In this document: in pieces, positions 8,949 through 17,598 of the stretch | Numbering within the stretch: position 1 is the stretch's first letter | Layout: each line of letters begins with the position of its first letter | DNA from: Photobacterium leiognathi | GTDB taxonomy: Bacteria; Pseudomonadota; Gammaproteobacteria; Enterobacterales; Vibrionaceae | Assembly: GCF_030685535.1 (NCBI RefSeq) | Contig: NZ_CP131601.1 | Coordinates: 3,038,001-3,102,000 of the forward strand | Reading direction: 5' to 3' | DNA: 64,000 nt | Notes under the pieces: model-generated | Seen by the model: only the letters and a program-made list of their open reading frames with translations | What the model was told of the DNA's origin: nothing | Databases searched by the model: none | Made by a program: the position numbers and the translations under genes

Positions 8949-8980
8949 CAAAAACGCGCTGTCTTAAGCGCGTTTTTCTT
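8949..8980. terminator. bidirectional terminator purD / DUF1481 gene
   Basis: AAAACGCGCT and AGCGCGTTTT form a stem with T-runs on the plus strand and A/T-rich flank on the other, between the convergent genes. Confidence 0.85.
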
Positions 8981-8993
8981 TTCTATCAGAGAA

Positions 8994-9680
8994 TTAATCC
9001 GCTAATTCAATCAGCTTTGGCGCATACAAACAGCTATGACCGTGTATCTGCGATAAGACTTGTTGAACAGTTAATTGTCCCTGACTCTCTTTGCCTATTG
9101 CTGCCCAGTAACCATTTGGCGCAGAAGATGCTAATAATGCAGGTTCGGAAACACGTAACGGTTGATGTGTTGTGCAAGACATTAACTGCTGCTGTTGCCA
9201 ATAGCCTTGTACAAAATGTTGCTGCTTTCTGTCTAATCTTGCTATTCGCTGGCGTAATAGATCGCTGCGTTGCTTTAATATCGCAATCTCACTCATAGTG
9301 ACAGGTAAGACATGATCGGCTTCTTTATAGCGTTGAAAAACAGCTAAACCTTGGCTATCAAACCGCAATTGCAATGAAAATGGCACTAACTGACCATCTA
9401 CTCGCTTTGTTCCCCGCTGTAACAGCGTTCTAAGCTTCCCTGACTGCCATTGATAGTCACTTTGATAATAACCTTGCTTCTCAGTGTAAATACACTCACC
9501 AAGTCGCTCCGGCTGGTTTTGACGTGATGAATACCAATAAACAGTGGTGGTATCCGCACTATGCTCTGCCACATTTATTGTAGTAATAGGAAGTACAGTC
9601 TTGTCGGCGAGGTTGCTAGCGATACACCCTGAAAGGGCGAAAGGGAGAAGAAATATAAGAAGTGATGAAACTCGAGACAT
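8994..9680 (-). CDS. DUF1481 lipoprotein (YjaH-like)
   Basis: A 228-residue predicted outer-membrane or periplasmic lipoprotein: hydrophobic signal with lipobox LSGC, Cys19. The position next to hupA and yjaG and the length match the E. coli YjaH/DUF1481 family (231 residues); function unknown. The start codon directly follows the T-run of the hupA terminator, leaving no normal ribosome binding site except GGCGG inside the terminator stem. Expression may therefore depend on readthrough of that hairpin, or a promoter inside hupA. Confidence 0.8.
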   Translation of the reverse strand: MSRVSSLLIFLLPFALSGCIASNLADKTVLPITTINVAEHSADTTTVYWYSSRQNQPERLGECIYTEKQGYYQSDYQWQSGKLRTLLQRGTKRVDGQLVPFSLQLRFDSQGLAVFQRYKEADHVLPVTMSEIAILKQRSDLLRQRIARLDRKQQHFVQGYWQQQQLMSCTTHQPLRVSEPALLASSAPNGYWAAIGKESQGQLTVQQVLSQIHGHSCLYAPKLIELAD

Positions 9681-9681
9681 A

Positions 9682-9719
9682 AAAAAAACCGCCAGACGAG
9701 ATACTCATTCTGGCGGAAT
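9682..9719 (-). terminator. strong terminator of hupA abutting the next start codon
   Basis: On the minus strand CCGCCAGA/TCTGGCGG with a 12-base loop is followed by eight T, and the next three bases are the ATG of the DUF1481 gene. Confidence 0.88.
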
Positions 9720-9724
9720 CACAA

Positions 9725-9997
9725 TTACTTCAATGCATCTTTGAGTGCTTTACCAGCAACAAACGCAGGAACGTTAGCTGCAGCAATTTGAATTTCAGCA
9801 CCTGTTTGTGGGTTACGGCCAGTGCGTGCTGCACGGTGGTTTACTTTAAATGTACCAAAGCCAATTAGTTGAACCTGGTCGCCTTCTTTTAGCGCATCAG
9901 TAATGCCGTCAAGAGTTGATTCCAAAGCTGCTTTAGCTTGTGCTTTAGATAGATCCGCTTTTTCTGCGATCAGGTCAATCAGTTGGGTCTTGTTCAT
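9725..9997 (-). CDS. hupA: HU-alpha, nucleoid-associated DNA-binding protein
   Basis: A 90-residue HU protein that binds and bends DNA without strong sequence preference as a dimer. It shows the N-terminal [20 protein letters not shown] and the beta-arm signature [20 protein letters not shown] with the intercalating proline. The neighbours (yjaG further upstream, DUF1481 downstream) identify it as hupA rather than hupB. AAGGGA lies 7 bases before the ATG. It is followed by a strong terminator. Confidence 0.96.
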   Translation of the reverse strand: MNKTQLIDLIAEKADLSKAQAKAALESTLDGITDALKEGDQVQLIGFGTFKVNHRAARTGRNPQTGAEIQIAAANVPAFVAGKALKDALK

Positions 9998-10223
9998 TAG
10001 GTTTCCCTTCTAAGGTTTTTCGTAAGACGGGACAACTCTAATTCAAAAGAAGCCCGTGTGGCAAAGGTTTGTCTGCTTTAATCGACTCAGGTGCGGACTC
10101 TTTAACCACAATCTGAGCGCAAGTTCACAAAATGTTACTAAAAACCACATGAAAACAGTTGTATTTATTCTGCCCAACCCCGATTAATATAACGAATATT
10201 CGCTAATTTACTGATAGGTTGAC

Positions 10224-11285
10224 ATGGTACTCCTTACGATTTACATCACCGTTGCGATTGGTGTTTCGTTTATTTGTTCCGTATTAGAAGCGGTATTGCT
10301 TAGTATTTCACCAAGTTATATCGCCACATTACGTCAGCAAAACCACCCCGCTGCGGCAAGACTGACGGCATTAAAAGACAATATTGATAGGCCGTTAGCC
10401 TCTATTCTGACGCTAAACACAATTGCTCACACCATTGGTGCTGCAACAGCAGGCGCACAAGCCACTATCGTTTTCGGTAGCGAATGGCTAGGTGTGTTCT
10501 CTGGTGTATTAACCATTGGTATCTTATTGCTGTCTGAAATTGTGCCAAAAACCATTGGTGCAACTTACTGGCGTCAACTTGCACCACTAACAGCAAGCAT
10601 GTTGCGTTGGATGGTACTTCTACTCATTCCATTAGTATGGGTTTCTGAGCAAATTACTCGCCGCCTATCGCGTGGTCATGAGCAGCCAAAACTGCGTGAC
10701 GAGATCTCGGCAATGGCATTGCTTGCGCACGAATCAGGTGAACTAGGTGAAGGTGAATCAAAGATCCTTGCTAACCTACTTCAATTCCGCGATGTGAGCG
10801 TGACGAAAATCATGACACCGCGCCCGGTACTATTCCGTGTTGATGCTGAGCAAACCATTAATGAGTTTTTATCTAAGCACAAGAATAGCCCGTTCTCTCG
10901 CCCACTGGTTTACAGCGAGCAAAGCGACAATATAGTTGGTTTCGTACACCGCTTAGAACTGTTTGCAGAAAGCCAAGCAGGCAAAGGTGGTCAAGAGCTT
11001 GGTGCGCTAATGCGTCCACTTCCAGTGATCATGAACAACGTAAGCGTACCAAAAGCATTTGAACGCCTAATGCAAGAACGCTCTCAGCTGATCTTGATCG
11101 TTGATGAATACGGTACAGTGCAAGGTCTGGTGACGCTAGAAGACATCTTCGAAAGCCTGGTAGGTGAAGAGATTGTCGATGAAGCAGATAAAAACACCGA
11201 CATGCAGCAACTGGCTTTCCAACGTTGGGAAAAGTGGAAGAAAAAGCACGGTGTGATTCAAAACAATGATGAAGAAGAAAAGTAA
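10224..11285 (+). CDS. CNNM-domain / CBS-pair inner-membrane protein
   Basis: A 353-residue membrane protein of the CNNM (DUF21) family. The N-terminal part has about four hydrophobic segments (residues 1-140) with LEAVLLS and the EIVPKTIGATYW motif; a CBS pair follows at about 195-310 (IMTPRPVLFRV, then LILIVDEYGTVQGLVTLEDIFE). It lacks the C-terminal CorC/HlyC domain seen in longer relatives. Relatives are implicated in magnesium or cobalt export and often annotated as hemolysins. It is preceded by TAGG five bases before the ATG and ends in its own terminator. Confidence 0.85.
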   Translation: MVLLTIYITVAIGVSFICSVLEAVLLSISPSYIATLRQQNHPAAARLTALKDNIDRPLASILTLNTIAHTIGAATAGAQATIVFGSEWLGVFSGVLTIGILLLSEIVPKTIGATYWRQLAPLTASMLRWMVLLLIPLVWVSEQITRRLSRGHEQPKLRDEISAMALLAHESGELGEGESKILANLLQFRDVSVTKIMTPRPVLFRVDAEQTINEFLSKHKNSPFSRPLVYSEQSDNIVGFVHRLELFAESQAGKGGQELGALMRPLPVIMNNVSVPKAFERLMQERSQLILIVDEYGTVQGLVTLEDIFESLVGEEIVDEADKNTDMQQLAFQRWEKWKKKHGVIQNNDEEEK

Positions 11286-11296
11286 TCATTAAATAT

Positions 11297-11325
11297 AAAA
11301 AAGGGACCTCAGGGTCCCTTTTTTG
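11297..11325. terminator. bidirectional terminator CBS protein / brnQ
   Basis: AAAAAAGGGACC and GGTCCCTTTTTT around a short loop, between convergent genes. Confidence 0.9.
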
Positions 11326-11342
11326 TTATCGCTTAAATCTGA

Positions 11343-12650
11343 TTAACACTCTTTGGCAAGCGTTCGACGTCCTGCAGTAGCACGATGCATCACCAGCCCA
11401 ACCACCAGCGTCATCACTGTCGGTAAAATCCAACCCGCATAGTAATGGTATAGAGGTAAGTTAGTCTCTAATACCTGATCAATATGCGCTGGCATCGCTT
11501 CAAGAATATGCGTCGCATCGATACAGCCAAACACCAATGCAACCGCTAGCGTTGCTAATACCATATTTTGTGATAACTGATGGCGTAGCGGTGCAATCAA
11601 CAATAAAGCAATCGCAATTGGATGTAATGCCACAACCACAGGCAAAGTCACTTTCAATAGCTGTGATAAGCCAACATTGGCAATAATGCCTGATAGCACC
11701 AAAATCACAATCACGCTTTTTCGGTAAGTCACTGGCTTAAACGTACGGCTGTAGAACTCACTGCCAGCCGTTGTAACACCAATGGCGGTTGTTAAACACG
11801 CCAGCACTAAAACAACACCTAATAATAACGTGCCAAACATACCAAAGTGGTGATTAGTGAACGCCGTTAAGATCTCGCCACCGTTAGCGAAATTCAAACC
11901 CAGATCGGCACTGGTTACGCCAATATAAGCCAGTGATAAATACACTAACGCCATTGCACTTGAATACATTAATGCTGCAATTAAGGTGTATTTGGCAATC
12001 GCTTTTGGCTCTTTAACGCCCATTCCTTCAATGGCACGGAAAATCACCCAACCAAAGCCAATCGAGCCAAGTGCATCCATGGTCATGTAGCCTTGTGTTA
12101 GCCCTTCCGCCATTGCGCCTTTCACATAAGCGCCTGTCGACTCTGTCACATAGCCCGATGGGGATAACAGCGCCGTTACTGCCATCACACCTAGAATCGT
12201 TAGCAATACCAGTGTTAGCCATTTACCTAAAGTGTCCACCAGCTTACCTGGGTAAAGCGAGAATAAAATGGCAATAGCACAAAAAGCGATAGAGAAAGGA
12301 ATAAGACCTGCATCGCCCATAAAAGGTGCCAAGCTAAACTGGTATGCCACGGTAATGGTACGCGGAATAATAAACGCAGGACCTATTACGATGAATAACA
12401 TTACCCAAAAGCTTGTCGCCAATGGTTTAGGTAGTGCTGCGGTTAAATTATCAGAGCCTCTTACCCAAGCAACAATCACCAGTGCAATCGCAGGTAAACC
12501 GACACCTGTGAGCAAAAAGCCCATCATGCCACTTAGGAAATTATCGCCCGCTTGATACCCTAAAAAGGGAGGGAAAATTAGGTTACCTGCGCCCAAATAC
12601 ATGGCGAAGGTCATAAAGCCTAAGGCGGCTATATTGCGTGCACTTAACAT
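11343..12650 (-). CDS. brnQ: BrnQ, branched-chain amino acid:cation symporter
   Basis: A 435-residue LIVCS-family permease with about 12 hydrophobic segments that imports leucine, isoleucine and valine with a cation. The N-terminal motif FAMYLGAGNLIFPPFLG is characteristic. I chose the ATG at 12650-12648 because AAAGGA lies 5 bases upstream; a longer frame from 12707 lacks such a site. The 236 bp upstream contain a candidate leader peptide and an 8-bp complement of the ribosome binding site, suggesting leader-mediated control. Confidence 0.93.
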   Translation of the reverse strand: MLSARNIAALGFMTFAMYLGAGNLIFPPFLGYQAGDNFLSGMMGFLLTGVGLPAIALVIVAWVRGSDNLTAALPKPLATSFWVMLFIVIGPAFIIPRTITVAYQFSLAPFMGDAGLIPFSIAFCAIAILFSLYPGKLVDTLGKWLTLVLLTILGVMAVTALLSPSGYVTESTGAYVKGAMAEGLTQGYMTMDALGSIGFGWVIFRAIEGMGVKEPKAIAKYTLIAALMYSSAMALVYLSLAYIGVTSADLGLNFANGGEILTAFTNHHFGMFGTLLLGVVLVLACLTTAIGVTTAGSEFYSRTFKPVTYRKSVIVILVLSGIIANVGLSQLLKVTLPVVVALHPIAIALLLIAPLRHQLSQNMVLATLAVALVFGCIDATHILEAMPAHIDQVLETNLPLYHYYAGWILPTVMTLVVGLVMHRATAGRRTLAKEC

Positions 12651-12656
12651 AGTATT

Positions 12657-12710
12657 CCTTTGATTGTGACTTTCAGCTTGGAGGAAGCGAGACGGGAAAT
12701 GTATCAAAGG
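12657..12710 (-). promoter_or_regulatory. potential SD-sequestering hairpin of brnQ
   Basis: On the minus strand CCTTTGAT (12710-12703) is perfectly complementary to ATCAAAGG (12664-12657), which contains the brnQ ribosome binding site. A 38-base loop separates them. Directly upstream another stem, TCAGCTT/AAGCTGA (12715-12734), could compete with an earlier CAGCTT, allowing alternative folds. Regulatory role is inferred. Confidence 0.5.
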
Positions 12711-12763
12711 CCTATCAGCTTCTTCTCAAGCTGACAGTAATGTTTAGATATAAGCTGCCAGCT

Positions 12764-12886
12764 CTAAATACGTTTTAGAGAGAGCATGAGGAGTTGACGA
12801 GTATTGTCTGCACACATTGCATATTGTGCAGTGATATTACAGCCACAGAAACAGGTAACAAATGTCATTGCTGATTGTGTATGCAT
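12764..12886 (-). CDS. putative leader peptide upstream of brnQ
   Basis: A 40-codon frame (starts MHTQSAMTFV, ends NTRQLLMLSLKRI) with an excellent ribosome binding site, GAGGAGGG, 4 bases before the ATG. Near its end four Leu codons fall within seven (LLMLSL), then Ile, which is the layout of leucine/isoleucine-sensing attenuation peptides. It ends 114 bp before brnQ, and alternative hairpins lie between. It could also be an ordinary small protein; the Cys-rich middle (CFCGC) is unexplained. Confidence 0.5.
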   Translation of the reverse strand: MHTQSAMTFVTCFCGCNITAQYAMCADNTRQLLMLSLKRI

Positions 12887-13191
12887 TGTCCCTCCTCGTG
12901 AATAAACCATTATTGCCATAAACAATGTGCTACGGCGCTGTAATGTTATAAACGGCTATGGGATCGAATTACAATAGCCAAAATAAAATAAGTGGAATGG
13001 TGCAAACTTAAACCACCAAGCAGTGATATCCACTGGTTTTCAAACAAAAAACCAGAACTATAAACTTCACAAGTAGGAAACAACTCAGAACAAAACAAAA
13101 ACAATTGCTGGTTTTATAATCTTTTCTGCGATATTTTGCTTATATATCGAAATATATTTCGGTGATAAATAAATCACTTTTCCCTAGATAC
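12887..13191. other. intergenic region upstream of the brnQ leader
   Basis: No gene is visible. A weak minus-strand promoter candidate is TTGTAA, 18 bases, TATAAC within 12939-12973. A 14-bp perfect palindrome CGAAATATATTTCG lies at 13148-13161 and could be an operator. The rest is AT-rich. Confidence 0.4.
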
Positions 13192-13220
13192 AAAAAAAGA
13201 GCCCTCAGGCTCTTTTTTAT
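13192..13220. terminator. terminator of yjaG
   Basis: AAAAAAAGAGCC and GGCTCTTTTTT form a stem with T-runs on both strands, 17 bp after the yjaG stop. Confidence 0.9.
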
Positions 13221-13236
13221 AAATAGAGAACGTCGC

Positions 13237-13824
13237 TTACAGCTCGATACCAATGTTACTCACTGGTTCATCACGTAGTTCAGCACGTAGGTCTTTGATC
13301 AGTTCAATATCGCGTGTTTCCGCTTCTTTTAATGCACGGAAGATAGCCCACTGGGTATCCCACTCTGCACATACCGCTTCATTTTCTTTTTGATTATCGT
13401 TAGTGATTTCAATACCCGTTTGCGCGTATTCTAAGTTCGCTACAGTCTCAACCGACAGCGCACTTAATTTGATCACTGTTTCCATCATCAGATCACGATC
13501 TAGCATTGCGTGAAGAAGATCCGCCAATGCCACACATGCATCAATTGCAGGGCTTACTGCATAAATATCAAAATCATCTTCACTTGGAACCATATCTTCT
13601 AGTTTCTCTAGTTGGTTCTCAAAGTTGATCTTGGCATTTTTAACCGTCAGGATTTCCCAAATACTGTCTAGGATCACTCGATATTTATGTGAATCCGCAA
13701 ACTCCGTTTCTGCACAGAAAAACACGTAGTTTGGATACATGCGTTCACATAAAGACACCATAAAAGTCAGGTGCTGCCATGGTTCTAATTTTTCTAAACG
13801 TAACTGGATCGGATTTTTTAGCAT
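13237..13824 (-). CDS. yjaG: YjaG, DUF416 family protein
   Basis: A 195-residue cytosolic, mostly helical protein of the DUF416 family (E. coli YjaG 196). Family features visible are NPIQLRLEKLEPWQHLTFM, CERMYPNY and the near-terminal IELIKDLRAELR. Function is unknown; the conserved neighbourhood with hupA and hemE supports orthology. The ATG has no clear Shine-Dalgarno sequence. It is divergent from the dehydrogenase gene at 13892. Confidence 0.92.
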   Translation of the reverse strand: MLKNPIQLRLEKLEPWQHLTFMVSLCERMYPNYVFFCAETEFADSHKYRVILDSIWEILTVKNAKINFENQLEKLEDMVPSEDDFDIYAVSPAIDACVALADLLHAMLDRDLMMETVIKLSALSVETVANLEYAQTGIEITNDNQKENEAVCAEWDTQWAIFRALKEAETRDIELIKDLRAELRDEPVSNIGIEL

Positions 13825-13891
13825 GGGATAATCTACAGTAGTGATTTGGGGTGAAGTTTACTTGATAAACGGATAAGGCAAAAGGAAAAGC

Positions 13892-14803
13892 ATGATCAAA
13901 GTTTCAGTAATATCTAAGCAACAACAACGTTATACCGAATTATTGGCACAAGCCCAGTTACCGGATCTTTGCTTAACCGAGGATCCTTCGCAAGCTAGCG
14001 TAATTCTAGCGGATCCTCCTTTGATCGCAAACCAGCTCCATCAATTATCCCAATTAAAATGGTTACAATCGACATTTGCAGGTATTGACGCTTTAATCCA
14101 ACCAAACTTACGCCAAGATTATTTGCTCACCAACATTAAAGGCTGTTTTGGTCACTTGATTGGGGAATATGTGATTGGACAATGCCTTAACCACTATCGC
14201 CATTTCCCACAATACCAACAGCAACAACAGCAAGCGCAGTGGCAACCCATCCCATACCTGTCATTAAGCGCAAAAACCATGGTAATAATCGGCACAGGCA
14301 GTATCGGTTGCACCTTAGCAACTATCGCAAGTGCCTTTAACTGCCGCGTAATCGGGGTTAATCGTAGCGGTAAAAGCCCTTCTAATGCATTTGAAACCAT
14401 TTACCCAATAACGGAGTTACGTGATGTACTAACGAATGCCGATATCATTGTTTCAACCTTGCCTGCTACCCCGCAAACCTACGATATTTTCAGCAGCAAT
14501 ATCTGGTCAGGGTGCCATCAAGCGCTCTTTTTCAATGTCGGTCGCGGAAATACGGTAATTGAAAACGATCTCATCAAAGCGCTTGATGCTAATCACTTAG
14601 CTCATGCCTATTTGGATGTATTCAAACAAGAACCACTCCCTGAAGATCATCTGTTTTGGCATCATCCAAAGATCAGCATCACGCCACATATTGCAGCAGA
14701 AAGCTTTCCAGAACAGGTCGTTGAGATATTTAAAACCAATTACCTACGCTTCCACCAGCAACAAAAGCTAGATTATCTTATTGATTTCAAAGATGGATAT
14801 TAA
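13892..14803 (+). CDS. D-isomer-specific 2-hydroxyacid dehydrogenase (GhrA-like)
   Basis: A 303-residue NAD(P)-dependent dehydrogenase. The nucleotide-binding motif GTGSIG is at 134-139 and the catalytic triad of the family is present: Arg218 (NVGRGN), Glu247 (KQEPLP) and His266 (ITPHIAAE). Size and sequence suggest a glyoxylate/hydroxypyruvate-reductase-like enzyme, but the substrate cannot be fixed. A glutamine run lies at 109-114. AAAGGA precedes the ATG. It is followed 32 bp later by the uracil-DNA-glycosylase-family gene on the same strand, probably one transcript. Confidence 0.88.
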   Translation: MIKVSVISKQQQRYTELLAQAQLPDLCLTEDPSQASVILADPPLIANQLHQLSQLKWLQSTFAGIDALIQPNLRQDYLLTNIKGCFGHLIGEYVIGQCLNHYRHFPQYQQQQQQAQWQPIPYLSLSAKTMVIIGTGSIGCTLATIASAFNCRVIGVNRSGKSPSNAFETIYPITELRDVLTNADIIVSTLPATPQTYDIFSSNIWSGCHQALFFNVGRGNTVIENDLIKALDANHLAHAYLDVFKQEPLPEDHLFWHHPKISITPHIAAESFPEQVVEIFKTNYLRFHQQQKLDYLIDFKDGY

Positions 14804-14835
14804 AAATGCAACTATTTTTGAATGGTAATATTTAA

Positions 14836-15417
14836 ATGACACAATTTGATAACTTACGAGATCTCATTAAACGCTGCGAGATCTGCAAAGATCACCTTGA
14901 GCCGCGCCCAGTGATTCAATTTAGCCCAAATGCCAAGCTATTGCTTATCGGGCAAGCACCGGGATTAAAAGTTCATCAAACAGGGATCCCATTTAATGAT
15001 CCTAGCGGTGATCGCCTGCGCCAGTGGCTAGAGCTGGATAAAGATACCTTTTATAACCCAGAGCACATTGCCATCATGCCGATGGGATTGTGTTATCCAG
15101 GAAAAGGCAAAACAGGGGATTTACCACCTCGTCCAGAGTGCGCACCGCAATGGCACCAGTCTGTACTCGATCTCATGCCAAATATAGGAATGACGTTACT
15201 GATCGGGCAATATGCACAAAACTATTACTTACCCAATAAGCCAAAAACGCTCACAGAAACCGTACAACACTGGCAGCAATGGGCACCACGTTATATTCCG
15301 TTGCCTCACCCATCACCTCGCAATGCAATTTGGCTTAAAAAGAATCCGTGGTTTGAAGCTGATGTCGTCCCTTATATTCGCCAATACGTCCACCAGCATT
15401 TAGCCGCCAACAATTAA
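14836..15417 (+). CDS. uracil-DNA glycosylase family protein (probable Fe-S type)
   Basis: A 193-residue protein with the UDG superfamily motifs GQAPG (39-43) and HPSPRN (158-163). Four cysteines, Cys14-x2-Cys17, Cys86 and Cys102, are spaced as in family 4/5-like glycosylases with an iron-sulfur cluster. Such enzymes excise uracil or other deaminated bases. In E. coli the neighbouring position by hemE is held by nfi, another enzyme for deaminated DNA. The ribosome binding site is weak. Enzyme activity is inferred from motifs. Confidence 0.82.
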   Translation: MTQFDNLRDLIKRCEICKDHLEPRPVIQFSPNAKLLLIGQAPGLKVHQTGIPFNDPSGDRLRQWLELDKDTFYNPEHIAIMPMGLCYPGKGKTGDLPPRPECAPQWHQSVLDLMPNIGMTLLIGQYAQNYYLPNKPKTLTETVQHWQQWAPRYIPLPHPSPRNAIWLKKNPWFEADVVPYIRQYVHQHLAANN

Positions 15418-15428
15418 TCTTGAGATAT

Positions 15429-15461
15429 AAAAAAACCCACGCAATCACGTGGGTTTCTTTT
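15429..15461. terminator. bidirectional terminator UDG / hemE
   Basis: AAACCCACG and CGTGGGTTT pair around a short loop, with T-runs on both strands between convergent genes. Confidence 0.9.
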
Positions 15462-15484
15462 TCAATCACATCGCTGTGTTGATA

Positions 15485-16552
15485 TTACTTGTGGTACGGC
15501 TTAGATAGCTCATGTACGGCATCAACAAACACACCTGCATTCTCAGGCGGTACATCTAAGTGGATACCGTGACCTAGGTTAAATACATGGCCTGTACCTG
15601 CATCACCAAAGCCTTCAAGGATAGAAGCAACTTCTTGGCGAATACGCTCAGGTTGTGCGTAAAGGATAGAAGGATCCATGTTACCTTGTAGAGCCACTTT
15701 ATCACCGATACGACGTTTCGCTTCCGCGATGTCAATCGTCCAGTCTAGACCTACGCCATCACAGCCTGTTGCTGCGATTTGCTCAAGCCACATGCCGCCA
15801 TTTTTAGTAAATAGCGTCACAGGCACACGACGACCATCGTTTTCACGAATTAAGCCATCAACAATCTTATGCATGTAACGTAGCGAGAACTCGTTGTAAT
15901 CACGCGGCGTTAATACTCCGCCCCAAGTATCAAAGACCATCACAGCCTGTGCACCTGCTTTGATCTGTGCGTTTAAGTATTCGATAACGCTATCTGCTAG
16001 CTTATCTAGCAATAAGTGCAGTGTTTGTGGCTCTGCGTACATCATCTTTTTGATCTTAGTGAATGCCTTAGAGCTACCACCTTCAACCATGTAAGTTGCC
16101 AACGTCCATGGGCTACCAGAGAAACCAATCAGTGGCACTTCACCTTGTAGATCATGACGGATTTGACGCACTGCATTCATTACGTATTGCAGTTCACCTT
16201 CAGGATCAGGTAAACCGATCTTTTCAACGTCTGCTTTGCACTTGATCGGACGTTGGAATTTAGGACCTTCACCGACTTCAAAGTACAAGCCAAGACCCAT
16301 TGCATCAGGAATCGTCAAGATATCTGAGAACAAGATAGCGGCATCAAGCGGGAAGCGCTTAAGCGGCTGTAGCGTTACTTCACTTGCTAACTCAGCATTC
16401 TTACATAGCGACATAAAGTCACCCGCAACACTACGTGTTTCACGGTATTCTGGTAGATAACGACCTGCTTGGCGCATCATCCATACTGGTGTGTGATCAA
16501 CAGGCTGCTTTAACAACGCACGTAGATAGCGGTCATTCTTTAATTCGCTCAT
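15485..16552 (-). CDS. hemE: HemE, uroporphyrinogen III decarboxylase
   Basis: A 355-residue cytosolic enzyme that removes four carboxyl groups from uroporphyrinogen III to give coproporphyrinogen III in heme synthesis. Signatures [28 protein letters not shown] and [16 protein letters not shown] are present. I chose the ATG at 16552: GGAG lies 6 bases upstream and the length equals E. coli (354), while an ATG four codons earlier has no binding site. It lies 125 bp downstream of nudC. Confidence 0.97.
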   Translation of the reverse strand: MSELKNDRYLRALLKQPVDHTPVWMMRQAGRYLPEYRETRSVAGDFMSLCKNAELASEVTLQPLKRFPLDAAILFSDILTIPDAMGLGLYFEVGEGPKFQRPIKCKADVEKIGLPDPEGELQYVMNAVRQIRHDLQGEVPLIGFSGSPWTLATYMVEGGSSKAFTKIKKMMYAEPQTLHLLLDKLADSVIEYLNAQIKAGAQAVMVFDTWGGVLTPRDYNEFSLRYMHKIVDGLIRENDGRRVPVTLFTKNGGMWLEQIAATGCDGVGLDWTIDIAEAKRRIGDKVALQGNMDPSILYAQPERIRQEVASILEGFGDAGTGHVFNLGHGIHLDVPPENAGVFVDAVHELSKPYHK

Positions 16553-16677
16553 TTGAGACTCCATGGGTAAATTCTGCGCTTATTGTATCATTCATTACTT
16601 AGAACAAAAGAGAGCATATCTTATTCTATTAATAGGGAATAACGATACGATAACACGTTAAGTCTGATTGTTATTAA

Positions 16678-17448
16678 TTACAGGTTAGTCGCTGGAACCG
16701 ACAATGTATGCTCGATTAATCGACGTGCTATCGTCCCTTGTGGCGGAAGTGGCGGTAAATGCTCCGCATCTGCCCATATTGCATCCGTTAACTCTTCATA
16801 ATCGGGCTTAATCTCACCACCCGCATAGTCAGCAATAAAGCCCATCATAAGGTTAGAAGGAAACGCCCACGGCTGACTACCAAAATACTGAATATTCTTA
16901 ACCCTAATGCCTGTTTCTTCTAGCACTTCACGGGCAACACATTGCTCTAGGGTTTCATCGGTTTCAACAAAGCCCGCAATCACCGTGTACATACCGGTTT
17001 TATGGCGAGGATGCTGCGCCAATAAGATCTGATTCTCTTTACGTACCGCGACAATAATACAAGGCGATACGCGAGGATAATCCATTGCGCCACAGCCTTG
17101 GCATTGCATTGCTAATTGATCTGAGTGTAACTCTGCCTTACTGCCACAACACCCACAAAAGCCTTGTTGGCTTAACATGTAAGATAACTGCAACGCACGA
17201 CCTGCCAGATTAAAAAGCATCGGATCAACATTGAGTAATTCCCGTAAACTATAAAAGTTATCAGCTGGAACATCCGCTTTCGCCTCTAACCAATAAACAG
17301 GATACTCATTAAAAGCCCCGATAACTCGACACGATAACGCATGTTCACCACACCAAGCAGGATCTCGCAATGGTAGCGCCTTATTTTCGAGCCAGATCTT
17401 TCCATTCTGAATAATGCAGCAATATGCCAAATTCTCATTTTTTAACAT
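16678..17448 (-). CDS. nudC: NudC, NAD(H) pyrophosphatase / RNA de-NADding enzyme
   Basis: A 256-residue Nudix hydrolase (E. coli 257) that hydrolyses NADH and removes NAD caps from RNA. Zinc-binding Cys98, Cys101, Cys116 and Cys119 match the E. coli numbering. The Nudix box spans 159-181 (G-x5-E-x7-REVLEETG), and the NudC-specific SQPWAFPSN follows at 191. The start has a distant AAGGAAG. It is divergent from rsd and upstream of hemE, as in E. coli. Confidence 0.96.
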   Translation of the reverse strand: MLKNENLAYCCIIQNGKIWLENKALPLRDPAWCGEHALSCRVIGAFNEYPVYWLEAKADVPADNFYSLRELLNVDPMLFNLAGRALQLSYMLSQQGFCGCCGSKAELHSDQLAMQCQGCGAMDYPRVSPCIIVAVRKENQILLAQHPRHKTGMYTVIAGFVETDETLEQCVAREVLEETGIRVKNIQYFGSQPWAFPSNLMMGFIADYAGGEIKPDYEELTDAIWADAEHLPPLPPQGTIARRLIEHTLSVPATNL

Positions 17449-17529
17449 TTTTATTACTTTCTTCCTTGCAGGAGCTATTAATTACTGGCAATCTAAAGTT
17501 GAAACGAAGTAGTTATCCGAATAACGAGA

Positions 17530-17545
17530 TCTCTTTATAAAGAGA
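17530..17545. repeat. 16-bp perfect palindrome in the nudC-rsd intergenic region
   Basis: TCTCTTTATAAAGAGA is fully symmetric and lies about 54 bp before the rsd start. It could be an operator or a small RNA stem; no known regulator is matched. Confidence 0.5.
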
Positions 17546-17598
17546 AGGATCAAAGTCTATCGCTTTCACGATACAGACAAGATCATGAGGACGTGCTC

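Noticed and set aside
9017..9298. 93-residue plus-strand frame
   Set aside because: Shadow of the DUF1481 lipoprotein gene on the other strand; no ribosome binding site.
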